From assembly GCA_900556545.1 (NCBI GenBank), contig USPE01000064.1:1-9484 (forward strand): a stretch of DNA of 9,484 nt, written 5' to 3'. The DNA is from an uncultured Peptococcaceae bacterium. Its GTDB lineage: Bacteria > Bacillota > Peptococcia > Peptococcales > Peptococcaceae. The position numbers and the translations under genes are program-made. The notes under the pieces are model-generated. The model saw only the letters and a list, made by a program, of their open reading frames with translations, ran no database searches and had not been told where the DNA came from. Positions 1 through 4,717 of this stretch are shown piece after piece (positions within the stretch are counted from its first letter, which is position 1; every line of letters starts with the position of its first letter).

Positions 1-18
1 ATCCTAGTACCCCAGCCA
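1..18 (+). tRNA. 3' end of a tRNA, probably tRNA-Gln (partial)
   Basis: These 18 bases are identical to the last 18 bases of the complete tRNA-Gln at 3350-3423. They cover the 3' part of the T arm, the 3' acceptor strand, the G discriminator and an encoded CCA. A tRNA-type terminator follows directly. The anticodon lies outside the window, so the identity as tRNA-Gln is inferred from this identity and the shared downstream sequence. It could be a different Gln isoacceptor. Confidence 0.85.
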
Positions 19-28
19 ATGTAAATTC

Positions 29-59
29 ACCGGTTCAGATTCTCTGGGCCGGTTTTTTT
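29..59 (+). terminator. Intrinsic terminator of the upstream tRNA
   Basis: An 11-bp fully paired stem (29-39 with 43-53, including G-U pairs) closes a 3-nt loop and runs into seven T residues (53-59). It sits 10 nt after the tRNA CCA end and differs at only three positions from the terminator of the second tRNA. Confidence 0.9.
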
Positions 60-146
60 ATGCTCAAAAAATCGGAAGTTGAGAGATATTTTGGTGCATT
101 GTTTATTATCTTCTAGAAATAATGTTGTTATGTAGATTTTGGATTT

Positions 147-178
147 GTGTTGGTAAAGCGGTTTCTTTTTACAAACAC
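147..178. promoter_or_regulatory. Interrupted palindrome over the thiM -35 region (possible operator)
   Basis: GTGTTGGTAAA (147-157) is the inverted complement of TTTACAAACAC (168-178) at 10 of 11 positions, with a 10-bp centre. The right arm contains the proposed -35 hexamer TTTACA of the thiM promoter, so a protein bound here would compete with RNA polymerase. The regulator is unknown. The arms loosely resemble TTGTAAA-type half-sites of vitamin regulators such as BirA, but that is only a guess. Confidence 0.4.
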
Positions 179-197
179 CATTCCAATATGGTACAAT
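168..197 (+). promoter_or_regulatory. Promoter of thiM-thiE
   Basis: TTTACA (168-173) and TACAAT (192-197) are separated by 18 bp and resemble sigma-A hexamers. Transcription would start near 204, leaving a leader of only about 20 nt, which is too short to contain a TPP riboswitch. Confidence 0.55.
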
Positions 198-211
198 AAT
201 AGTAGACGGAT

Positions 212-218
212 AAAGGAG
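212..218 (+). promoter_or_regulatory. Ribosome binding site that sets the thiM start
   Basis: AAAGGAG lies 8 nt before the ATG at 227. The GTG at 218 is in frame but overlaps this site by one base, so it cannot be served by it. This favours the ATG. Confidence 0.75.
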
Positions 219-226
219 TGGAGGAT

Positions 227-1039
227 ATGTTTTCACAATGTTTAGAACAAGTGCAACAGAAAAAACCGTTGTTGCATTGTATTACAAACTATGTAACTGT
301 AAATGACTGCGCCAATATGGTATTGGCTTGTGGTGCATCTCCCATTATGGCTGATGATATTCATGAGGTAGAAGATATCACTGCAATTTGTAATGGATTG
401 GTTATTAATATTGGTACATTAAATGAACGTACCGTTGCGTCTATGATAAAGGCAGGAAAAAAAGCCAATGCATTAGGGCATCCAGTTATTTTGGATCCTG
501 TTGGTGCTGGTGCTTCTGCGTTTCGGACACAAACAGTATTTCAATTGTTGCAAGAAGTAAACTTTACAGCAATTCGTGGTAACATTTCGGAAATCAAAAC
601 GGTTGCGTTGGGTAGCGGTACTACAAAAGGTGTGGATGCCGATGTAGCAGATGAAGTAAATGCACAAACATTGCCGGAAGTGGTACAATTTGCCCGTGCA
701 TTGGCTGAACGCACAGGTGCTGTGATTATCATAACCGGAAAGCAGGATTTGATTACAACCAAGGACAAAAGTTGTTTGATTTCCAATGGAACCGCGAAAA
801 TGTCCCGCATTACAGGAAGCGGTTGCATGTTGACCTGTTTATTAGGGGCTTATCTGGCAGCGAATCAAGAAGATGTTTTTTCAGCTTGTATTGCAGCTGT
901 AGCTGCTATGGGACTTGCCGGAGAAATTGCAGATCGTCCTGCATATGGGACACTTACATTCCGTGCAGCTATGGTAGATGCGATTAGCTTAATGACAGCT
1001 GCTCAACTAGATGGAGGTGCTAAAGTTGAATATATCTGA
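227..1039 (+). CDS. thiM: Hydroxyethylthiazole kinase ThiM
   Basis: ThiM phosphorylates 4-methyl-5-(2-hydroxyethyl)thiazole with ATP, the salvage route to the thiazole half of thiamine, in the cytoplasm. The 270-residue product has the family's usual length. The N-terminal HCITNYVTVNDCAN block (17-30) belongs to the substrate region. The C-terminal ITGSGCMLT block carries the ATP/anion-binding loop, with a cysteine at residue 200 matching the near-catalytic cysteine of the Bacillus enzyme. The fold is ribokinase-like. I chose the ATG at 227, 8 nt after AAAGGAG, over an in-frame GTG at 218 inside that ribosome binding site. The gene overlaps thiE by 14 bp, so the two are translationally coupled. 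No TPP riboswitch motif is visible upstream. thiD, the usual third salvage gene, is not in the window. Confidence 0.96.
   Translation: MFSQCLEQVQQKKPLLHCITNYVTVNDCANMVLACGASPIMADDIHEVEDITAICNGLVINIGTLNERTVASMIKAGKKANALGHPVILDPVGAGASAFRTQTVFQLLQEVNFTAIRGNISEIKTVALGSGTTKGVDADVADEVNAQTLPEVVQFARALAERTGAVIIITGKQDLITTKDKSCLISNGTAKMSRITGSGCMLTCLLGAYLAANQEDVFSACIAAVAAMGLAGEIADRPAYGTLTFRAAMVDAISLMTAAQLDGGAKVEYI
1013..1019 (+). promoter_or_regulatory. Ribosome binding site of thiE, inside thiM
   Basis: GGAGGTG lies 6 nt before a TTG codon at 1026 that is in the thiE frame. The ATG at 1011 overlaps this site and has no Shine-Dalgarno sequence before it. The TTG is therefore the more likely initiator. 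Confidence 0.75.
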
Positions 1040-1667
1040 AAAAAAGTTGGCTTTATATGCAGTAACTGACCGTAAATGGCTGCAACCAGGACAAAGCTTG
1101 GCCCAACAAGTGGAACAAGCCATTTTGGGTGGTGTAACAGTTGTACAGTTGCGAGAGAAACAGATTGACGAAAAAGAATTTTTAGCATTGGCGCAAGAAG
1201 TAAAGCAGGTAACAGATGCGTATCGAATTCCATTGATTATTAATGATAATCTTGCAGTCGCTATGGCTGTAGATGTGGCTGGTGTTCATGTGGGACAGGA
1301 AGATATGGCTGCATTAGAAGTGCGGCAGAAGATTGGAGATAAAAAGGTAGTTGGTGTATCGGCACAAACGGTAGAGCAAGCTTTAGCTGCTGAAAAGGCT
1401 GGTGCTGATTATCTTGGAGTTGGTGCTGTTTTCCCAACAAGCAGCAAAGCAGATGCTGTAGAAGTAGACTTTGCAACATTGCGGGCTATTTGCCAAGCTG
1501 TGCAGATTCCTGTTGTGGCAATTGGAGGCATTTCGGCAGATAATATGTCTGCATTGAAAGATTCCGGTATTATTGGTGTGGCAGTTATATCTGCAATTTT
1601 TGGACAGAATGATGTAAAAGCTGCTGCAGAACAATTAATGTGCAATTGGCAGGCACTACAAGGATAA
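1026..1667 (+). CDS. thiE: Thiamine-phosphate synthase ThiE
   Basis: ThiE condenses hydroxyethylthiazole phosphate (the ThiM product) with HMP-pyrophosphate to give thiamine phosphate and pyrophosphate. It is a 213-residue TIM barrel of normal length. Visible landmarks are YAVTD near the start and QLREK (41-45). Then come INDN (73-76, with the Mg-binding Asp), GVHVGQ (87-92), the GAVFPTSSK phosphate-binding stretch (about 134-142) and AIGGI near the C-terminus. The start is a TTG at 1026, read from a strong ribosome binding site inside the 3' end of thiM. The longer ATG start at 1011 would add five residues but lacks a ribosome binding site. It is cotranscribed with thiM. No clear terminator follows the stop codon, so some readthrough toward the next gene is possible. 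Confidence 0.96.
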   Translation: MNISEKKLALYAVTDRKWLQPGQSLAQQVEQAILGGVTVVQLREKQIDEKEFLALAQEVKQVTDAYRIPLIINDNLAVAMAVDVAGVHVGQEDMAALEVRQKIGDKKVVGVSAQTVEQALAAEKAGADYLGVGAVFPTSSKADAVEVDFATLRAICQAVQIPVVAIGGISADNMSALKDSGIIGVAVISAIFGQNDVKAAAEQLMCNWQALQG

Positions 1668-1751
1668 GCATAGATACTTTACTTTTTGAAAAATGAAACA
1701 AAAATGATTTTGGCAGCAGTGAATGTGTTGTAAGGATGGTTGTATACTTTA

Positions 1752-1772
1752 CCAGTAAATAAATTTTATTGG
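1752..1772. promoter_or_regulatory. Short inverted repeat before the XRE regulator gene
   Basis: CCAGTAAA (1752-1759) faces TTTATTGG (1765-1772) around a 5-bp centre, with one G-T mismatch. It ends 23 bp before the regulator start. A position this close to the gene would suit autoregulation by the encoded helix-turn-helix protein, but this is inference. No T-tract follows, so it is not a terminator. Confidence 0.3.
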
Positions 1773-1795
1773 CTTTTAGAAATGGGTAATTATTT

Positions 1796-2161
1796 ATGAA
1801 AACAAAGAAACAGGATTTGTTGTTCGAATGGAATAACAAGAATCTGTTTGGAGAAAGATTAATTTTTTTAAGAAAACGAAGAGCGTTAACACAACAAGAA
1901 CTGGCGGATATTTTATTTGTAAGCAAATATACCATATCTTCTTACGAACATGGTAAGACGACACCGGATGATTGCAGTAAAATAATGCTGGCAAAATTTT
2001 TTGATGTTTCATTAGACTATCTATTTGGTTTAATTGATACTGCTGTTTCCTATGAGCGTTCTGATACTTGTATTCATTTACCAGATAATTTTAGCGATAG
2101 TCAGCGGAATCAGGTACAGGAATATGTAGAGTTTTTAAAATTTTTGGATAAACAAGTATGA
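1796..2161 (+). CDS. XRE-family helix-turn-helix transcriptional regulator
   Basis: A small 121-residue DNA-binding protein with an XRE/Cro-C1 type helix-turn-helix at about residues 17-79. LTQQELADIL (31-40) forms the positioning helix and KYTISSYEHGK (44-54) the recognition helix. It ends with the family's usual phrase, in which FFDVSLDYLFGL precedes an acidic linker. The C-terminal about 40 residues (QRNQVQEYVEFLKFL) resemble the short amphipathic tail often seen in clostridial XRE regulators, perhaps for dimerisation. No effector domain is visible. The ATG at 1796 has no good ribosome binding site (only GGG about 9 nt before it), so expression may be low. The gene stands alone between thiE and ppaC, which has its own promoter. 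Its targets are unknown. The nearby inverted repeat at 1752-1772 is a candidate. Confidence 0.88.
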   Translation: MKTKKQDLLFEWNNKNLFGERLIFLRKRRALTQQELADILFVSKYTISSYEHGKTTPDDCSKIMLAKFFDVSLDYLFGLIDTAVSYERSDTCIHLPDNFSDSQRNQVQEYVEFLKFLDKQV

Positions 2162-2212
2162 CATTGACATAAAGGATTGTAGATACAAAATAGAAAGAAA
2201 TTTATATAGAAC

Positions 2213-2241
2213 TTGTATCTGTTTCTTATATGGTGTAAAAT
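2213..2241 (+). promoter_or_regulatory. Promoter of ppaC
   Basis: TTGTAT (2213-2218) and TAAAAT (2236-2241) are 17 bp apart, close to the sigma-A consensus. They lie about 33 bp before the chosen ATG and indicate that ppaC is transcribed independently of the regulator gene. Confidence 0.65.
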
Positions 2242-2273
2242 ATGTTTGAAATTTTTTATGGATGGTGGAAAAA

Positions 2274-3194
2274 ATGAGTGATATGATGATTTTTGTAACA
2301 GGTCATAAAAATCCAGATACTGATTCCATTTGTTCTGCAATTGGATATGCAGCTTTAAAAGGTGCTGGATATGCAGCTGGACGGGCTGGCGAATTAAATC
2401 CAGAAACACAGTTTGTGTTGAATCAATTTGGTTTAGAAGCGCCACAGTTATTGACCAATGTAGCTGGACAAGATGTAATCTTAGTAGATCACAATGAGGC
2501 TGGACAAGCTGTTGATGGTATTCAGGATGCTAAAATTCTGGAGATTTTAGATCATCACAAAATTGGAGGACTGCAAACCTCTGAACCAATTTTATTTTGC
2601 AACATTCCAGTAGGATGTACGGCAACAATTGTTGCGATGTTTTATCATCAGCAAAATCGTAAACCGGAACCTGCAGTAGCTGGAGTTTTGTGTTCAGCAA
2701 TTCTCTCTGATACATTGGCGTTTCGTTCTCCAACCTGTACTGCACAGGATAAAGAAACCGCTCAAAAACTGGCTGCATTAGCAGGTATTACAGATATTGA
2801 AGCATATGCCAAAGATATGTTTGTGGCAGGTAGTGAATTGGGCAACAAGACAGAAAAAGAAATTTTGTATCTGGACTTCAAAAAATTTACTTCCGGTGGT
2901 AAAACCTTCGGTGTGGGCCAAGTAACCTCTATGAGCGGCGAAGAGCTGCAGGAATTAAAACCAAAAATGCAGAAGTATATGCAGGAAAGTTTTGCGGAAC
3001 ATGGTGCAGATATGTTATTTTTGATGTTGACAGATATTATGGACGAATCTACAGATTTGATTTATTGCGGCGAGGGTGCTGATGCAGCGGTAAAAGCTGC
3101 ATTCAACTCTGATGCGACAGACCGAACCTATTTAAAAGGTGTAATGTCCCGTAAAAAACAGATTGTACCACAATTGACAGAAGCATTGAAATAG
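2274..3194 (+). CDS. ppaC: Manganese-dependent inorganic pyrophosphatase (family II, DHH superfamily)
   Basis: This cytoplasmic enzyme hydrolyses pyrophosphate to two phosphates, pulling biosynthetic reactions forward, including the pyrophosphate-releasing step of ThiE. The 306-residue product has the standard length. The metal-binding set is complete: GHKNPDTD with H11, D15 and D17; VDHNE with D72; DHH with H94 and H95; and LSDT with D146. The C-terminal DHHA2 domain carries the substrate-binding SRKKQ signature at 292-296. No CBS-domain insert is present, so this is the simple unregulated form. Three in-frame ATGs are near the start (2262, 2274, 2283). I prefer 2274 because GGTGGA (2264-2269) precedes it at 4 nt, but 2283 would also match the short N-terminus of homologues. 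It has its own promoter and no convincing terminator afterwards. Confidence 0.96.
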   Translation: MSDMMIFVTGHKNPDTDSICSAIGYAALKGAGYAAGRAGELNPETQFVLNQFGLEAPQLLTNVAGQDVILVDHNEAGQAVDGIQDAKILEILDHHKIGGLQTSEPILFCNIPVGCTATIVAMFYHQQNRKPEPAVAGVLCSAILSDTLAFRSPTCTAQDKETAQKLAALAGITDIEAYAKDMFVAGSELGNKTEKEILYLDFKKFTSGGKTFGVGQVTSMSGEELQELKPKMQKYMQESFAEHGADMLFLMLTDIMDESTDLIYCGEGADAAVKAAFNSDATDRTYLKGVMSRKKQIVPQLTEALK

Positions 3195-3202
3195 GTAAAT
3201 AG

Positions 3203-3219
3203 TACAGATTTTTTCTGTA
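3203..3219 (+). other. Small hairpin after ppaC
   Basis: TACAGA (3203-3208) pairs with TCTGTA (3214-3219) around a T-rich 5-nt loop, starting 9 nt after the ppaC stop. No T-tract follows the stem, so it is at best a weak terminator or an mRNA-end stabilising structure. Confidence 0.3.
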
Positions 3220-3262
3220 TAACTGGGAAGCATCGTTTCTGTAGCGGTATATTGCTGTTTTG

Positions 3263-3290
3263 TTGTAAAAAACAATAAATATGGTATAAT
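3263..3290 (+). promoter_or_regulatory. Upstream promoter of tRNA-Gln
   Basis: TTGTAA (3263-3268) and a perfect TATAAT (3285-3290) with a 16-bp spacer. TG precedes the -10 by one base (extended -10). It would start transcription about 55 nt before the mature tRNA. Confidence 0.6.
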
Positions 3291-3302
3291 ACTAAAAAAG
3301 AC

Positions 3303-3330
3303 TTGCAAATAGAAAATTATATGCTATAAT
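3303..3330 (+). promoter_or_regulatory. Proximal promoter of tRNA-Gln
   Basis: TTGCAA (3303-3308) and a perfect TATAAT (3325-3330) with a 16-bp spacer and an extended -10 TG at 3322-3323. Predicted initiation near 3337 leaves a short 5' leader for RNase P to remove. It is the second copy of a tandem pair with the same spacing. Confidence 0.75.
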
Positions 3331-3349
3331 ATATTTTGTGGTTTTTTGC

Positions 3350-3423
3350 TGGGGTATCGCCAAGCGGTAAGGCAACGGACTCTGACTCCGTCATCCTAGG
3401 TTCGAATCCTAGTACCCCAGCCA
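3350..3423 (+). tRNA. tRNA-Gln (anticodon CUG)
   Basis: This is a full cloverleaf of 74 nt including the encoded CCA. The acceptor TGGGGTA pairs with TACCCCA, followed by the G discriminator and CCA. The D arm is GCC...GGC. The anticodon stem ACGGA/TCCGT closes the loop CTCTGAC, giving anticodon CTG, which reads the glutamine codon CAG. The T arm is CTAGG/CCTAG with loop TTCGAAT. It is flanked by two promoters and a terminator, so it is a monocistronic tRNA gene. Confidence 0.97.
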
Positions 3424-3433
3424 ATGTAAATTC

Positions 3434-3464
3434 ACCGGTTCAGGTTTTCTGAGCCGGTTTTTTT
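3434..3464 (+). terminator. Intrinsic terminator of tRNA-Gln
   Basis: A 10-bp paired stem (3434-3443 with 3449-3458) with a 5-nt loop is followed by seven T residues (3458-3464). It starts 10 nt after CCA and is nearly identical to the terminator at 29-59. Confidence 0.92.
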
Positions 3465-3533
3465 ATTGAATTTGACTGTTTTATCGGTTGATTTATTTTT
3501 GTTGAGGTTGTTCTGAAATTTTTCATTCTTTCG

Positions 3534-3562
3534 TTGACTTTATTTAGAAAAAATAGTATAAT
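3534..3562 (+). promoter_or_regulatory. Promoter of the rplU-prp-rpmA operon
   Basis: TTGACT (3534-3539) and a perfect TATAAT (3557-3562) with the ideal 17-bp spacer. It is one of the strongest promoters in the window, as expected for ribosomal protein genes. Transcription should begin near 3569, just at the start of the leader RNA. Confidence 0.88.
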
Positions 3563-3570
3563 TCTATTTT

Positions 3571-3657
3571 GTAAGCGCATGTCGCTGAAACCGCGCGGGC
3601 TGGGTTTGAAAACATATGCATAATAGCGATGTTACCTAAGTTCAGGCGAGTATTTTG
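3571..3657 (+). ncRNA. Ribosomal protein L21 leader (putative autoregulatory 5' UTR)
   Basis: The roughly 100-nt untranslated leader of rplU is GC-rich amid AT-rich surroundings. It matches my memory of the conserved core of the Firmicutes L21 leader family (Rfam), around AAACCGCGCGGGCTGGGTTT at 3588-3607. Visible pairings are AAACC (3588-3592) with GGTTT (3603-3607), and GCGCATGT (3575-3582) with ACATATGC (3612-3619), with one mismatch. Two alternatives exclude each other: AGCG (3574-3577) with CGCT (3583-3586), or that CGCT with AGCG (3625-3628). Such leaders are thought to bind L21 and feed back on the operon. The boundaries are approximate. Confidence 0.75.
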
Positions 3658-3666
3658 AAGGAGGTG
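3658..3666 (+). promoter_or_regulatory. Ribosome binding site that sets the rplU start
   Basis: AAGGAGGTG is a near-perfect Shine-Dalgarno sequence 6 nt before the ATG at 3673. An in-frame TTG at 3655 lies upstream of this site and is therefore excluded as the start. Confidence 0.9.
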
Positions 3667-3672
3667 CAGAGA

Positions 3673-3984
3673 ATGTACGCAATTATCGAAACAGGTGGCA
3701 AACAGTATAAAGTTCAGGAAGGCGATGTAATCACCGTTGAATTATTACACGCTGAAGCTGGTGAAACCGTTAATATTGACAAAGTATTGATGGTAAACAA
3801 AGATGGTCAGTTAACCGTTGGTGCTCCATATGTTGCCGGCGCTAAAGTTGAACTGAAAGTAGAAGAAAACGGCAAAGCTCCAAAAATTGTTGTTTTCAAA
3901 TATAAAGCTAAGAAAAATTCCCGTAGAAAAAAAGGCCATCGTCAGCCTTTCACAAAAGCAACTGTAGTAAAAATCGAAGCGTAA
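3673..3984 (+). CDS. rplU: 50S ribosomal protein bL21
   Basis: A 103-residue protein of the large ribosomal subunit that binds 23S rRNA. It begins MYAIIETGGKQYKVQEGD, the hallmark L21 N-terminus. The basic segment KYKAKKNSRRKKGHRQPFT near residues 76-94 is the rRNA-contacting loop and family signature. The length is standard. The start at 3673 follows a near-perfect ribosome binding site. It is the first gene of a three-gene operon; prp starts 4 nt after its stop. The leader RNA at 3571-3657 probably mediates feedback control. Confidence 0.98.
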   Translation: MYAIIETGGKQYKVQEGDVITVELLHAEAGETVNIDKVLMVNKDGQLTVGAPYVAGAKVELKVEENGKAPKIVVFKYKAKKNSRRKKGHRQPFTKATVVKIEA

Positions 3985-3988
3985 GCTT

Positions 3989-4339
3989 ATGATCCAGGTA
4001 CAGATTGTAAAATCGGGAACCAACATTGCGGGATTTCAAATCTCGGGACATGCTGGGTATGCGCCCAGTGGTCAGGATATTGTCTGTGCAGCGGCTTCTT
4101 TTCTGGCAATCGCTGTGATTAACAGTTTGGAAGTACAGCTTGGTGTAGAAGGTACTGTAAAAAGCCGAGATGGTTTTTTATATTACCGTTTGCCTGTTGA
4201 TTTACAGCAGGAGCAACAGTATACAGCGCAGATTATTTTGCAAACTCTGGTAATAGGGTTTCAGAATTTAAAAGAAGAGTATCCCAAATATATTTCAATA
4301 CAGAATTTGAGAATAAAGGGAGGTGCATTGGAATGTTGA
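3989..4339 (+). CDS. prp: Ribosomal-processing cysteine protease Prp
   Basis: Prp (YsxB in Bacillus) is the cysteine protease that removes the N-terminal extension of L27 in Firmicutes and relatives. The 116-residue product has the expected size and the conserved block GHAGYAPSGQDIVCAAAS. His21 and Cys33 in it correspond to the catalytic pair known from the Staphylococcus enzyme. The substrate, L27 with an extension ending in LQLFA, is encoded by the next gene, which overlaps this one by 7 bp. The gene starts only 4 nt after rplU and has no strong ribosome binding site of its own. Its translation probably depends on ribosomes finishing rplU, which would keep the protease scarce relative to L21 and L27. 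Confidence 0.96.
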   Translation: MIQVQIVKSGTNIAGFQISGHAGYAPSGQDIVCAAASFLAIAVINSLEVQLGVEGTVKSRDGFLYYRLPVDLQQEQQYTAQIILQTLVIGFQNLKEEYPKYISIQNLRIKGGALEC

Positions 4340-4617
4340 AATTAAATCTTCAGTTGTTCGCGTCTAAAAAAGGGGTAGGTTCTACAAAGAACGGTCGTGA
4401 CTCCGAATCCAAACGTCTGGGTGCCAAAAGAGCTGACGGACAGTTTGTACTGGCTGGCAACATTCTGTACAGACAGAGAGGTACCAAAATTCATCCAGGT
4501 ACCAATGTAGGCATTGGTGGCGATGACACTTTGTTTGCAAAAGTGGATGGTATCGTTAAATTTGAAAGAAAAGGCAGAGACAAAAAACAGGTTAGCGTAT
4601 ATCCTGTTGCTGAATAA
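4333..4617 (+). CDS. rpmA: 50S ribosomal protein bL27, with cleavable N-terminal extension
   Basis: L27 lies at the peptidyl-transferase centre, and its N-terminal tail reaches toward the tRNA ends. The 94-residue product carries the Firmicutes-type extension MLKLNLQLFA before the mature SKKGVGSTKNGRDSESKRLG sequence. By analogy with Staphylococcus, Prp cuts between F9 and A10, exposing a mature tail starting ASKKG. The body (RGTKIHPGTNVGIGGDDTLF) is typical. The ATG at 4333 overlaps the prp stop by 7 bp. It has a strong AGGGAGGTG (4317-4325) 7 nt upstream, so it can be translated well independently of prp. It is the last gene of the operon. The usual next gene in many Firmicutes, obgE, is absent, and a strong terminator follows. 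Confidence 0.98.
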   Translation: MLKLNLQLFASKKGVGSTKNGRDSESKRLGAKRADGQFVLAGNILYRQRGTKIHPGTNVGIGGDDTLFAKVDGIVKFERKGRDKKQVSVYPVAE

Positions 4618-4626
4618 TTGCCACTT

Positions 4627-4668
4627 AACGGGTTGTGTGGATTAAGTTCCGCATGGCCCGTTTTTTTT
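4627..4668 (+). terminator. Intrinsic terminator of the rplU-prp-rpmA operon
   Basis: A 14-bp continuous stem (4627-4640 with 4649-4662) includes four G-U pairs and closes an 8-nt loop. It ends in an eight-T tract (4661-4668). It starts 10 nt after the rpmA stop and clearly closes the operon. Confidence 0.93.
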
Positions 4669-4683
4669 ATATCCTCGTTATGT

Positions 4684-4689
4684 TATACT
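4684..4689 (+). promoter_or_regulatory. Possible -10 element of the SEC-C gene
   Basis: TATACT, preceded by TGT, lies 28 bp before the ATG at 4718. The -35 position falls in the T-tract of the preceding terminator and matches poorly. This is a candidate only. Confidence 0.4.
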
Positions 4690-4717
4690 AATAAAAAAAA
4701 ACAAGGAGGTAGATTTT

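Noticed and set aside
60..226. Possible TPP riboswitch before thiM
   Set aside because: The conserved CUGAGA and ACCUGAUC-type cores are missing, and the likely promoter leaves only about 20 nt of leader.
27..236. 69-residue minus-strand frame
   Set aside because: It covers the tRNA terminator and the thiM promoter, and its sequence shows no protein-like pattern.
1585..2012. Minus-strand frames opposite thiE and the XRE gene
   Set aside because: They are shadows of well-supported + strand genes, with no ribosome binding sites and low-complexity sequence.
2164..2191. TTGACA with a weak -10 after the XRE stop
   Set aside because: The -10 match is poor and a better promoter lies at 2213-2241.
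1..3465. Genomic island bounded by tRNA att repeats
   Set aside because: Similarity extends through the terminator with scattered changes, the right copy is a full tRNA with its own promoters, there is no integrase, and the enclosed genes are housekeeping.
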